From contig OY282383.1 in the NCBI GenBank assembly GCA_958295855.1, positions 4,506,481-4,570,480 of the forward strand: a stretch of DNA of 64,000 nucleotides, given 5' to 3'. The stretch comes from an uncultured Poribacteria bacterium (GTDB lineage: Bacteria; Poribacteria; WGA-4E; WGA-3G). Below are positions 26,643 through 35,404 of the stretch, one piece after another. The translations under genes and the position numbers were made by a program. The notes under the pieces were generated by a model, which worked only from the letters and a program-made list of their open reading frames with translations, was not told where the DNA came from and ran no database searches. Every line of letters starts with the position of its first letter. Within the stretch, counting starts at the first letter, position 1.

Positions 26643-29126
26643 ATGTTTAAAAACATAAGGAAGACGCATCTAATCCCTATTCTCATCCTGTTCTGCCTGC
26701 TTCACGCAGCAATAGGGCAGGAGCCTAATGTTGTCGACGAAGCCCAAAAACAGGTAAGAAGTTTTTGGTCGAACACGCAAGTCTACGTCGGTGTCGGCAT
26801 CATTATGTTTCTTCTCACCAGCATCAGTTATATCATACGCCTCTTTAAGAAAGACAAACTCCTAAAGAAACTGCTTAACAAGTACGTCGTCTTTCAGATG
26901 AAAGACGGGCGCCGTTACCGCGGGACCATGCGGCTTGAATTCACAGGCATGGAAATTATATCGGAAGAATCCCGGCAACGCGGCCATGCTCCCAGCTATA
27001 TTTTTACCAATGCGGAACGCGATGACGGCATCGTTGCATACATCCGCTACCACGATGCAATGAACGAGCGGGAACTGCGGGAACGCGTTTGGGAACTCGA
27101 GCGTGTCTATCATCCCCCCCTTCTCTTCAGGATGGGGCGGAAAATCCGAAATATGTTTATCGCCCTCAGAGAGGCCGTTGAACAAACTTTCAACATGCTT
27201 TGGAGCCGCATCAAGCAAACTACCGGCACACACCTGGGAAGGTATAATACAGCATTCCAAGAGATACAAGGCGGCAAAAACGCTGGTAGTCTCACCGAAC
27301 AAAAGCTTGACGCTATTCAGAAGCAATCCACAGATTTCTTGGAACAAGAAAGCTACGAACGTTTAATAGAACGTCTCGTTGGCACACGCGTCAAAGTCCG
27401 ATCGGCTACCGGTGAATACACCGCTATCCTCAAGGATTACAACGAAAAGCACATGGCCCTCATGGATGTCAAAGATAAGGACAACAACGGCTACAGGGAT
27501 GAATGGGAATATGAACGCGAATATAAACACGATATCGCTAATTTGAACTATCGCGACGACCGCGGTTTACGTTGCCGTGCAGAAGGCAACGATGCCAACG
27601 GATATCAGATTGTGTTTGAGAATAATACGCCCTACACAATACAACTGGGACACATTATTCTCAAGGATGGTTCACCGACATGGCACAGGAACTATGAATA
27701 TAAATACCACATTGGTGCCTTTAGCGTTCAAAAGCTCCCTGTCCATCCGGTTGCGTCCCATCAAATAGCACCGTTTCAGAAGGTTTCCTCGCGCGTGTCA
27801 CGCACGCTCAGAAATTACAAAAAAATTCACTTCAAGTTTCGTTCATTTCGCGAGGCAGATATCGTCTTCCCTCGTCGCTATTGCAATATTGTTGAAAGCG
27901 CAGAAAAATATCAACCGGAACTCTTCAGCTTAACCGGATTGACTGACTCAATCTTGGACTTGCGCGATACCGACGACATCGCTATCACAGACAAGGACGG
28001 CAAACCTGTCCACGGCATCAATGTTGTTCACGGATATGTCACTAACATTAACGAAGAACGCATAGATCTGAAGACAATTGATGCAAGTTACAGCCGACGG
28101 TGGGATGTTGAAAACGCGTTTAGCCGTTTTGATAACAAACTCCGCCGAGGGTTCCCTGTATATAAAAAACTCCTTCCGTTTCTCCGAACGAAGATAACCG
28201 CGCACACCTTGCTGGCTGAACAGATACACGGCAACCCGGCGCAACACGCTGTCTTGGCACCGATCGTTTTTTCGTCATTCCTTGCGGTGAATTCAGGAAG
28301 GAAGCTACGTCTCGTATCGGGGAATCATTCCCCTCCCACAAAATCGCGGTGGCGGTTTATACTGCAATCCCAAAGGCCCTACGCGTTGCCACTCAAAGTG
28401 ATGGCACTCACCGGTAACACAACCACAGTGGAATTTCCAGTCCTTGAACGTTTTGAATACATTCAAGCACACCACATGATTTACAACGCAGTGCAGGATT
28501 TACGCACCGACCAGCTGGCGAAAACGCATATTTTGTGGATAGGCAACGGCGAAATTTACAAATCCGGATACCGCTTGAACATTGATACGGAACATCGAAT
28601 TAAGAACTTCGTCAGCCAAGGCGGAATTGTCATCGTCTCCGGGCAAGATGTGAAAACCAACTACAAACAGCGACGAGGCACGGGGTGGATTCCCGAACCG
28701 CTCACCGGCATTGAATGCGAGGAAACCGAGGAACTGCTTCCGACATCCCAAGGAAAACGCACCCGCATCTTCCAATACCCAAATGTGCTGAATGGACACC
28801 ATGCAGATGCGGATGCTAGAGACCGGCCTTCAATTCGCCTGGACGATATGTGGCTAGATCCGCTCAGCAAATGGACCTCCCTCGCTAAAACGAATAGGAC
28901 AGATGCTCGCCTGCCAGGGACAGGCACTCAAGAGGCATCTGCATTGCTGCTACTCCCCTTTCAGAAGGGGTTATACATCGTGACGAGTCTGAAGAACGAA
29001 ACGGAAGAGGATGTGCAAATCAACGGCAAAATTATGGAAAACCTGCTCCATTTTTCTGTCAAATGGTTGGAGCGTCAGAACCGGGATTTTCGTTATTCCT
29101 TGCGGAGTAATGAGAAGGCAGGATAG
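26643..29126 (+). CDS. Unrecognised membrane-anchored protein
   Basis: An 827-residue protein that I do not recognise. An N-terminal signal peptide or anchor (LIPILILFCLLHAAIG) and a second membrane helix near residues 38-58 (VYVGVGIIMFLLTSISYII) are visible. Residues 60-350 hold two SH3/Sm-like small barrels (YVVFQMKDGRRYRGTM; VGTRVKVRSATGEYTAIL), the middle is beta-rich, and the C-terminal part (THILWIGNGEIYKSG...GIVIVSGQDV) resembles a flavodoxin-like or DUF4159/4350-type glutamine-amidotransferase-like fold. An A end and a second repeat (ctcccacaaaatcgcggtggcgg) are read in frame around residues 541-567, and the last residues (FRYSLRSNEKAG) come from another A-D element. Probably exposed at the inner membrane. 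Confidence 0.65.
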   Translation: MFKNIRKTHLIPILILFCLLHAAIGQEPNVVDEAQKQVRSFWSNTQVYVGVGIIMFLLTSISYIIRLFKKDKLLKKLLNKYVVFQMKDGRRYRGTMRLEFTGMEIISEESRQRGHAPSYIFTNAERDDGIVAYIRYHDAMNERELRERVWELERVYHPPLLFRMGRKIRNMFIALREAVEQTFNMLWSRIKQTTGTHLGRYNTAFQEIQGGKNAGSLTEQKLDAIQKQSTDFLEQESYERLIERLVGTRVKVRSATGEYTAILKDYNEKHMALMDVKDKDNNGYRDEWEYEREYKHDIANLNYRDDRGLRCRAEGNDANGYQIVFENNTPYTIQLGHIILKDGSPTWHRNYEYKYHIGAFSVQKLPVHPVASHQIAPFQKVSSRVSRTLRNYKKIHFKFRSFREADIVFPRRYCNIVESAEKYQPELFSLTGLTDSILDLRDTDDIAITDKDGKPVHGINVVHGYVTNINEERIDLKTIDASYSRRWDVENAFSRFDNKLRRGFPVYKKLLPFLRTKITAHTLLAEQIHGNPAQHAVLAPIVFSSFLAVNSGRKLRLVSGNHSPPTKSRWRFILQSQRPYALPLKVMALTGNTTTVEFPVLERFEYIQAHHMIYNAVQDLRTDQLAKTHILWIGNGEIYKSGYRLNIDTEHRIKNFVSQGGIVIVSGQDVKTNYKQRRGTGWIPEPLTGIECEETEELLPTSQGKRTRIFQYPNVLNGHHADADARDRPSIRLDDMWLDPLSKWTSLAKTNRTDARLPGTGTQEASALLLLPFQKGLYIVTSLKNETEEDVQINGKIMENLLHFSVKWLERQNRDFRYSLRSNEKAG

Positions 29127-29256
29127 TTCTGGCGATGCACTGTAGATGTCGTCGGAGGTTTCTGACGCAAGGTTTACATCAGGGCTCTCCGACGAGATTT
29201 CCAATAGATTTTGAACTACAGCAGAAAGGATAGTACTCCGCAAGGTATGACGAAAG
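29087..29256 (+). repeat. Compound A-D repeat between convergent genes
   Basis: The same compound form as 8257-8416: A end, D motif, inverted D (CTCTCCGACGAG) and a reversed A fragment. It spans the 53-base gap between the unknown membrane protein and lpxK and supplies the final codons of both. Confidence 0.85.
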
Positions 29257-30588
29257 ATCATTCCCCTCGGTGATAACCAACGCAATCGCCAGCACCACTA
29301 TTGGCAGGTGTGCCGCAAAGCTGGCCAGCTTCTGTTCATCTTTCTGCGTTGTCACAACCAGTTCAGCCCCTACCTCTTGTAGGGCACGTTGTATCTGCCG
29401 CAGGTCGGCTTGGGTGTAGACGTGATGGTCGGGAAACGCCAGCAATTCAACCGTTTCTGGGCAATACTGCATGAGTGTCGTAACAAATGCGCCCGGGTTC
29501 GCAATGCCACACACCGCGAGGAGTCGTTTGCCCGTTAGCAGCGCCAAAGGCATATTTCCCCTGTAAACAGGGGTGTTATGCGATTGGGGGAGAATTCGGG
29601 AATCGTTGTATTCCCCGCTTTGCGGGGATTGCAACTCTTGGGAGCTCCCTCCTACCTTTTCGCCATGTTGGTATTTTACCCCCCGCGGGGGGTAAAAATC
29701 CTCTGCCTCTAAGCGATAGAGATGTGTCGGCTGATGGACACTCTCTAAAATCAAAGCGTTCGGAGCCAACTGCTTCAATGCTTTTCGTCTTTCCTTGCGG
29801 AGTAATGAGAATGGTAGATAGGTGTGGCAATTCTCTGTAGATGTCGTCGGAGGTTTCTGATGCAACTTTTCGTCTTTCCTTGCGGTGTAGGCGGTGTAGT
29901 CTGTATGCGTCAGAAGGATAATGTCTGCGCGCTGGAGGGATGTGCGTGGCTCCCGCAACGTGCCTATAGGTAACAATCTACCGGTACCGTAAGGCTGCGT
30001 TGCATTGACGGTGAGAATCTCAACATTGCGTGCGAGTTGACGGTGTTGGAAGCCATCATCTAGGAGCAATACCTCTACATTAAACCTTTTCAGCGCGACC
30101 TTTCCCGCCAGATAGCGCTGCCTACCCACAATCACCGGAATTCCGCTGAGGTGCCTCGCTATCATGTGTGCCTCATCACCGCTTTCCACCGGGGAACAGC
30201 AGAGCTTTTCGCCATCCGAGACAATTGTCACCTGTTCTCTGGAACGTCGTTTATAGCCGCGCAGCAGAATGGCGACGCGCACGCCGGCTTTTTGAAGTTG
30301 CTTCGCAATCGCGATGACAGTTGGCGTTTTTCCTGTCCCGCCCACAACGATATTGCCAACGCTGATGACAGTGCATGGCAATACGCGCGCTTTGAACACC
30401 CCTCGTGCGTATAAGGCGTTCCGCACCCAGACACCTACCGCATAGAGCCAACTAAACGGGATTAACAAGATGCGTATTTGTAGTGGCAGGCCTTGTGCCT
30501 GCCCGAAGAGACTTCTGATGCTTCTCAAGAACCTCTTACCCAGCGCCGACAACCAGCAACTCAAATTCTTTGCCATTCTTCCCAGCAT
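29179..30588 (-). CDS. lpxK: Tetraacyldisaccharide 4'-kinase with several in-frame insertions
   Basis: LpxK phosphorylates the lipid A disaccharide at the inner membrane. The P-loop SVGNIVVGGTGKTP, the IVGRQRY and LLLDDGFQHRQLARNVEIL blocks and a C-terminal VVTTQKDEQKL are conserved. It has 469 residues versus 328 in E. coli. The excess is mainly repeat DNA read in frame: a ggcaggccttgtgcctgcc palindrome near the N-terminus (30482-30507), a full A-D element (29781-29885), and three GC hairpins (29548-29580, 29608-29633, 29671-29698). The C-terminus also runs into a repeat. ATG 30588 is chosen because GGAGG of a D motif sits 6 bases upstream. Activity with these insertions is uncertain. Confidence 0.85.
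   Translation of the reverse strand: MLGRMAKNLSCWLSALGKRFLRSIRSLFGQAQGLPLQIRILLIPFSWLYAVGVWVRNALYARGVFKARVLPCTVISVGNIVVGGTGKTPTVIAIAKQLQKAGVRVAILLRGYKRRSREQVTIVSDGEKLCCSPVESGDEAHMIARHLSGIPVIVGRQRYLAGKVALKRFNVEVLLLDDGFQHRQLARNVEILTVNATQPYGTGRLLPIGTLREPRTSLQRADIILLTHTDYTAYTARKDEKLHQKPPTTSTENCHTYLPFSLLRKERRKALKQLAPNALILESVHQPTHLYRLEAEDFYPPRGVKYQHGEKVGGSSQELQSPQSGEYNDSRILPQSHNTPVYRGNMPLALLTGKRLLAVCGIANPGAFVTTLMQYCPETVELLAFPDHHVYTQADLRQIQRALQEVGAELVVTTQKDEQKLASFAAHLPIVVLAIALVITEGNDLSSYLAEYYPFCCSSKSIGNLVGEP
29548..29698. repeat. Three GC hairpins inside lpxK
   Basis: Stems TTCCCCTGT/ACAGGGGTG (29548-29580), CCCCGC-ttt-GCGGGG (29608-29633) and ATTTTACCCCCC-GC-GGGGGGTAAAAAT (29671-29698), the last a nearly perfect long palindrome. 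Together they add about 45 residues relative to E. coli LpxK. Confidence 0.8.
29781..29885 (+). repeat. A-D element inside lpxK
   Basis: Element from the A end through the D motif (TCGTCGGAGGTTTCTGATGC). The 19-bp string ttttcgtctttccttgcgg is present at both borders (29781-29799 and 29867-29885), like a direct repeat flanking an insertion. It is read through without a stop in the lpxK frame. Confidence 0.85.
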
Positions 30589-30663
30589 CAGAAACCTCCG
30601 ACGAGAGCTACAGTGCATTGTGAGAACAACCACGCAACCTGATTACTCCGCAAGGCATGACGA
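30588..30663 (-). repeat. A-D element joining lpxB and lpxK
   Basis: On the coding (minus) strand the A end gives SSCLAE and the TAA stop of lpxB; the D end gives GGAGG, 6 bases, then the ATG of lpxK. The whole intergenic space is the repeat. Confidence 0.9.
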
Positions 30664-31842
30664 AAGCACCAATTGGGCGGTGCGTTCAGCCGCGCCGGCT
30701 GTTCCCAACTGGGCATAAACCGCTTGCAAGGCTTCCCGTTGCGCTTCCCGTTTCTGTGGATTCCGGAGGAAATCCAGGGCGAGTTCCGTTAAAGCCGTTG
30801 GCGTGAGTCCGGTCTGAAGCAGTTCCGGCACAATATCTCGTCCGGCGATAAGATTCGGCAAACCGCTCCGCTCCAGTGGGCTTAATGCCTTGATGATGCG
30901 CCAGTTGAGCGGCACTGTGCGAAAGAGAATAATCATCGGTGTACCGATGCACGCCGCCTCAAGCGTGGCTGTGCCGGAGGTAACCAGCAATAAGGTTGCC
31001 GCGCGCATCGCCGGATATGTCATGCCTTCTACAATTTTAATGGAGGGAAGGTCCGAAATTCCGCGTTTACACTCATCCAAGAGCTGATGTGAAATCCCCG
31101 GGGCTAACGGAAGAATCCACTGAGCGTTCGGATAGATACGCGCGATGTTCGCGGAGGCTTCCAACATGACTGGCAAAATGTGTCGGATTTCTGAACGGCG
31201 GCTCCCGGGCAGCAATCCGATAATAGGGGGACTGTTATCCGCCGGAGTCCCGCCCACCCGGTTCCGGAGACAGGGATCCGCCCTTACGGTTCGACATAAA
31301 CCGAGCCGTTCACGCGCGGCTTGCGTGCTAAGTGCTGTCTTTGCAAAATCAATGAGGGGGTGTCCGACAAATTCGGCGTTTGCCCCGGCGTTTCGGTAAA
31401 ACTCAGCTTCAAACGGAAAGATTGCGGCGACGACGCTTGCCCACTTCGCTAACTTCCTCGCGCGCCCAGCACGCCACGCCCATGCCTTCGGTGGGATGTA
31501 ATAGACAACCGGCACCCTTATCTTATGAGCAAACTTGGCTAACGGCATGTTAAACTCGGCAAAATCGACGAGCAGGAGTACATCCGGAGGGCTCTGTCGG
31601 ATGCGCCGTTTTAAATACGCCTGTTTTCGTAGGAAGTGGGGCAGGGCAGTAAGAGCGTCAGCAAAGCCCATGACTGCGGAATCGCGGATATGAAAATCAA
31701 GCGTCATCTCTGCTTTTTCCAGCAGGGCACCGCCCATGCCAAAGAGGGTTATATCGGGGCAAAGCGCTTTGAGTTGGGTAACAACATGTGAAGCATGCAA
31801 GTCACCGGAGGGTTCCCCCGCGACAATCATAACCGTCGGCAT
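30643..31842 (-). CDS. lpxB: Lipid-A-disaccharide synthase
   Basis: A 399-residue GT19 enzyme (E. coli LpxB is 382) that joins UDP-diacylglucosamine and lipid X to make the lipid A disaccharide. Conserved blocks are AGEPSGDLHASHV at the N-terminus, VDFAEFNMPLAK, YYIPPKAWAWRAGRA, FVGHPLID, GLLPGSRRSEI and TSGTATLEAA. An in-frame insertion after RLGLC (about CRTVRADPCLRNRVGGTPADN, 31240-31300) interrupts the loop before the glycine-proline-glycine block; it shares a GC-rich core with insertions in the cyclase gene. ATG 31842 lies 10 bases after AAGGA of an A-D element. The gene is upstream of lpxK on the same strand and presumably co-transcribed. Confidence 0.92.
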   Translation of the reverse strand: MPTVMIVAGEPSGDLHASHVVTQLKALCPDITLFGMGGALLEKAEMTLDFHIRDSAVMGFADALTALPHFLRKQAYLKRRIRQSPPDVLLLVDFAEFNMPLAKFAHKIRVPVVYYIPPKAWAWRAGRARKLAKWASVVAAIFPFEAEFYRNAGANAEFVGHPLIDFAKTALSTQAARERLGLCRTVRADPCLRNRVGGTPADNSPPIIGLLPGSRRSEIRHILPVMLEASANIARIYPNAQWILPLAPGISHQLLDECKRGISDLPSIKIVEGMTYPAMRAATLLLVTSGTATLEAACIGTPMIILFRTVPLNWRIIKALSPLERSGLPNLIAGRDIVPELLQTGLTPTALTELALDFLRNPQKREAQREALQAVYAQLGTAGAAERTAQLVLSSCLAE

Positions 31843-32008
31843 TTTTTGTTATTCCTTGCGGAGTAATCAGCAAATGTAAGAAATAAAAAAGTTGTTCATT
31901 GGCCATTCACAACTTGGTATGAAACCCCTGCAAAGCAGGGGCAAATACCATTGGCGTGTTATATCTGATAATGCACTGTAGAGCTCGTCGGAGGTTTCTG
32001 ATGCAAGT
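31843..32008 (+). repeat. A-D element before lpxB
   Basis: The A end abuts the lpxB start (AAGGA on the minus strand), followed by one B module, the GGTAT hairpin (31917-31950) and the D motif. A ggtaggcacaaggcctacc palindrome follows at 32015-32037, reaching the argC stop. Confidence 0.85.
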
Positions 32009-32044
32009 TTTTTAGGGTAGGCACAAGGCCTACCCCTACAGCAC

Positions 32045-33088
32045 CTAAGGCATCATCCCCGGCACAGAGAGCCCATCTGTCTCCTTGAAACCGAACATCA
32101 GGTTGAGATTCTGCACGACAGCCCCCGCTGCGCCCTTGCCGAGGTTATCAATTGTTGCCATAGCGACGACACGGCGCGTTCGCTCGTCCACTTCAAGCCC
32201 AACATCGCAATAGTTGCTACCGAGTACTGCTTTCGTTTGCGGATATGCCCCAGGCGGAAGCACGCGAACGAACGGCTCCTTCTCGTAAAATGTCGCATAG
32301 ACATCAAGCACAGTTTCAGTGGACATCTCCTGTGTAAGTCGCATATAAACGGTGCTAAGGATGCCTCGGGTCATCGGGACTAGGTGCGGACTAAAGGTCA
32401 CGCAGATGGATTTACCCGCCACTGCGCTCAACTCCTGCTCAATTTCTGGTGTATGCCGATGAACGCCAATGTTGTAAGCCACAACGTTGGCATCTCGATT
32501 GGGATAGTGCGTATTTTCACTCGGCTTTGGCCCGGCACCAGAGATGCCCGATTTGGCATCAACAATGAGGGAATCTAATTCTACCAAGCCCCTGTCAAGC
32601 AACGGCATCGCCGCAAGGATAGCACTCGTGGGATAGCACCCCGGGTTCGCGACCAAATGTGCTGTGCGAATGCAATCGCGGTAGCGTTCTGGCAACCCAT
32701 ACACCGCCTGCCGGATAAGTGATGGGCTCGTATGTTGTGTATGGTACCACGCTTGGTATGTTTCAGCATCCCTGAGCCGATAATCCGCACTGAAATCGAC
32801 CACGCGTAAGCCCTGCGCCAAAATTTGCGGCACAAACGCCATGGCTACCTTGTGCGGCACAGCCAGCACAACCACATCCACTCTCTCCTTAAGAGAATCA
32901 ATATCTAAGGCTTCAAATTGACGCGCGAGGAAGCCTCGGAGGTTCGGCAGCAGGCTGTCAACGCGCTGCCCAGCGTAGGTTTCCGAAGTACACAGTGCCA
33001 CCTGTAACCCACCAGGATGGTTGACGAGAAACCGTAACAATTCACCGCCGGTATACCCTGAGGCTCCGATAATCCCGACTTTTATCAT
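32045..33088 (-). CDS. argC: N-acetyl-gamma-glutamyl-phosphate reductase
   Basis: A 347-residue ArgC, third enzyme of arginine biosynthesis; it reduces N-acetyl-glutamyl phosphate with NADPH. The NADP motif is GIIGASGYTGGEL, the catalytic cysteine is in ANPGCYPTSA and the conserved histidine in the YNIGVHRHTPEIEQEL segment. Length and order match the type 1 family. ATG 33088 is chosen because the family begins MIKVGIIGASGYTG and GGTGAG stands before it. A near-perfect promoter lies 39-67 bases upstream. No other arg gene is near. Confidence 0.95.
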   Translation of the reverse strand: MIKVGIIGASGYTGGELLRFLVNHPGGLQVALCTSETYAGQRVDSLLPNLRGFLARQFEALDIDSLKERVDVVVLAVPHKVAMAFVPQILAQGLRVVDFSADYRLRDAETYQAWYHTQHTSPSLIRQAVYGLPERYRDCIRTAHLVANPGCYPTSAILAAMPLLDRGLVELDSLIVDAKSGISGAGPKPSENTHYPNRDANVVAYNIGVHRHTPEIEQELSAVAGKSICVTFSPHLVPMTRGILSTVYMRLTQEMSTETVLDVYATFYEKEPFVRVLPPGAYPQTKAVLGSNYCDVGLEVDERTRRVVAMATIDNLGKGAAGAVVQNLNLMFGFKETDGLSVPGMMP

Positions 33089-33126
33089 GTATATCTCACC
33101 GTGCTTTTCTAAGAGGCTATACAAGA

Positions 33127-33155
33127 ATTATAGCACATGTTAGGGCAGATGTCAA
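33127..33155 (-). promoter_or_regulatory. Promoter of argC
   Basis: On the minus strand TTGACA (33155-33150), a 17-base spacer and TATAAT (33132-33127). No ARG-box-like operator could be distinguished with confidence. Confidence 0.75.
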
Positions 33156-33252
33156 ATACCTTTGGGCCACATCCAGCGGCATTCCATTGGTATCGGGGTG
33201 ACAAACCCCTCCCACAAAATCTCGGTGGCGGGTTGGGCGGCAATAAAACAGG

Positions 33253-33281
33253 TTGACACGGCATGGAAGGTGAGGTAAGAT
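33253..33281 (+). promoter_or_regulatory. Promoter of the FAH-family gene
   Basis: TTGACA (33253-33258), 17 bases, TAAGAT (33276-33281). A repeat with the core ctcccacaaaatctcggtggcgg precedes it (33195-33235). Confidence 0.7.
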
Positions 33282-33302
33282 AGCGAAAAAAGGAGGATGA
33301 AT

Positions 33303-34055
33303 ATGAAATTTGCACGATATACATTAGATGGCACAATTAGTTACGGCATTGTATCGGGGGACAGGCTGCGCGTGCTATCGGGGAGCCCGTTTACCGAATA
33401 TAGCGAAACAGGGGAAACCGTCGCGTTAGCGGATGTCCAACTGCTCGCACCAACAACGCCCTCAAAGGTGTTAGCTGTAGGGTTAAATTATCGTAGTCAC
33501 TTGGGCAGACAACCGGAGCCAGGAAATCCTGAAATCTTCATCAAAACGCCTTCGTGTATCAACGACCCGGGGGGCGAAATTGTCCTACCCGACGGGGATG
33601 ATGAAGTTCACGCGGAAGGCGAACTCGTTGTCGTCATTAAGGAGCAGACGCGGAAGGCAACGCCGGAAGAGGCAGCCGCCAATATTTTGGGCGTAACCTG
33701 TGGCAACGATGTCAGCGCACGCACATGGCAGAGCAACGATTTGCAGTGGTGGCGAGCCAAAGCCTCGGATACGTTCGGACCGATGGGGCCAGTCATCGCC
33801 ACCGATGTTGACTATACGGACGCGCAATTAGAGACACGTATCAACGGCGATGTCGTTCAGGCACAAACCACGGCAGACCTCATTTTCCCTGTGCCAACCA
33901 TTGTGAGCTTCATTTCACAGGCGATAACACTTGAACCCGGGGATGCAGTGTTCACTGGCACGCCCGGCACAACCAGCGCGTTAAAAGCCGGCGATGTCGT
34001 TGAAATTGAGATTGAGGGCATCGGCGTTCTGAAAAATCACGTTGTGGGCCAATAG
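33303..34055 (+). CDS. Fumarylacetoacetate hydrolase family protein
   Basis: A 250-residue member of the FAH/HpcE/UGL family, cytoplasmic Mg-dependent C-C hydrolases or decarboxylases/isomerases in catabolism of aromatic compounds and sugars. Visible signatures are LAVGLNYRSHL, the metal-binding E in VHAEGELVVVI, the NDVSARTWQ strand, KASDTFGPMGP and the GDAVFTGTPGTTS turn. ATG 33303 is preferred over ATG 33297 because AGGAGG then has a normal 6-base spacer. It has its own promoter and is divergent from argC. The substrate is unassigned. Confidence 0.9.
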   Translation: MKFARYTLDGTISYGIVSGDRLRVLSGSPFTEYSETGETVALADVQLLAPTTPSKVLAVGLNYRSHLGRQPEPGNPEIFIKTPSCINDPGGEIVLPDGDDEVHAEGELVVVIKEQTRKATPEEAAANILGVTCGNDVSARTWQSNDLQWWRAKASDTFGPMGPVIATDVDYTDAQLETRINGDVVQAQTTADLIFPVPTIVSFISQAITLEPGDAVFTGTPGTTSALKAGDVVEIEIEGIGVLKNHVVGQ

Positions 34056-34131
34056 CATCAGGGCTCGGTGCAGTGCTGTAAAACCTTGACAAATCTAATC
34101 AAACCTTGTCAAATCTGTCAGGTAAAATTCC

Positions 34132-34162
34132 TTGACATCGGGGAATAGAGATATGCTATAAT
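34132..34162 (+). promoter_or_regulatory. Promoter in the second tnpB element
   Basis: TTGACA (34132-34137), a 19-base spacer and TATAAT (34157-34162), about 118 bases before the first tnpB codon. Confidence 0.5.
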
Positions 34163-34279
34163 AGTGTTATCGTGTGAGGGCGGAGAGTGTTAACTTCAGC
34201 ATCCCGCTGTTGTCTCCGCCCACTTCAATTAGCACGGAAGCGAAGCACGTGCATACGAACCCCGAAGGAAGGTCTCTCG

Positions 34280-35404
34280 ATGTCTCTGCGAACGCAGAAG
34301 ATTCAACTCAACCCAAATAACAAGCAGGCGACGCTGATGGCACAGCACTGCGGTTACGCACGTGTTGCCTACAACGCCGCGCTGTCCTCGTTCAAAAGCG
34401 GATTAGATGATTGCAATTGGAAGACGTTGTATGACATCAAGAAGGAATTCAACGCCCGGAAGCGTGAAGTCTTTCCTTGGTGTAATGAGATGAGTCAGAA
34501 CGCCAGCAAGAATGCTATTCATCATTTTAGCGATGCTGTCAAACGTTGGCGGAGCGGTCAGAACAGGTTTCCCGTACCGAAAAAACGAAGTGGTAAACAG
34601 AGTTACCAAGCGGAGTAAAGGTATCTGCCCTGCAAAGCAGGGTGAATACCATTAGGCATGAATTCTGTTCGCGTGGAACGTAGGCGAGTCAAGCTGCCTG
34701 TCATCGGATGGGTACGCATGCGCGAAGAATTGCGATGGACAGGCGATATAGGCAGAGTCGTCGTCTCCCGAAAAGATGATAAATGGTTCGTGTCTATTCT
34801 GGTTCGCACTGATGATGCAAACACGATGGTACAGGTGCCGTTGTTCGATGACCGGCCTGCTGTAGGCGTTGACGTGGGCATCAATACACTGGCAACGTGC
34901 AGTGATGGCACAAAGTATGAAAACCCCCGGCCGCTAAAACGTTATCTGCGAAAGCTGAGGCGTGCTGGGCGAATGCTGTCACGGAAGGTTTATCTGTCAA
35001 GAAATTGGCATAAAGCCCGTAAACGGCTGGCTCATGTCCACTATCGTATTGCCTGTATCCGTGAAGACTCTCATCATAAAGCAAGCACCAGCATCGTTCG
35101 GAAAGCTTCGGCTATTGGTATAGAGACGTTGAACGTCTCTGGCTTGCTGAAAAATCGGAAGCTGGCGAAGGCGTTGTCGGATAGCGCGTTGTCTAAATTC
35201 TTGACGATGTTGAAGTATAAGGCGGAGCGGCGTGGTATCCCCATCACGGAAGCCTCAATGTTCTTTGCGAGTAGTAAGACGTGCAGTTCATGTGGACACA
35301 AAAAGGCGGAGTTGAATCTCTCCGAACGCACATATCATTGCACCGAGTGTAGTTTCACGTGCGACAGAGATGTCAACGCTGCAATGAACTTGTGTCCTGT
35401 CTAA
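34280..35404 (+). pseudogene. tnpB: tnpB interrupted by a hairpin insertion
   Basis: Two fragments in the same frame. The first (34280-34618) is the N-terminal TnpB domain, beginning with MSLRTQKIQLNPN and ending at TAA 34616. The second (from about 34658) continues with VKLPVIGWVRMREEL and keeps the RuvC triad, D in VGVDVGIN, E in IGIETLNVSG and D in CDRDVNAA, and the CSSC/CTEC zinc finger. Between them is a GGTATCTGCCCTGC-aaa-GCAGGGTGAATACC hairpin, which brings in TAA and TGA stops without shifting the frame. The protein is therefore probably inactive unless the second fragment is translated alone. Confidence 0.85.
34620..34652 (+). repeat. GGTAT hairpin breaking tnpB
   Basis: Member of the dispersed hairpin family, inserted at a gcggagtaa string that resembles the A end of the composite repeat. 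It is the clearest sign in the window that these hairpins move into pre-existing genes. Confidence 0.9.
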
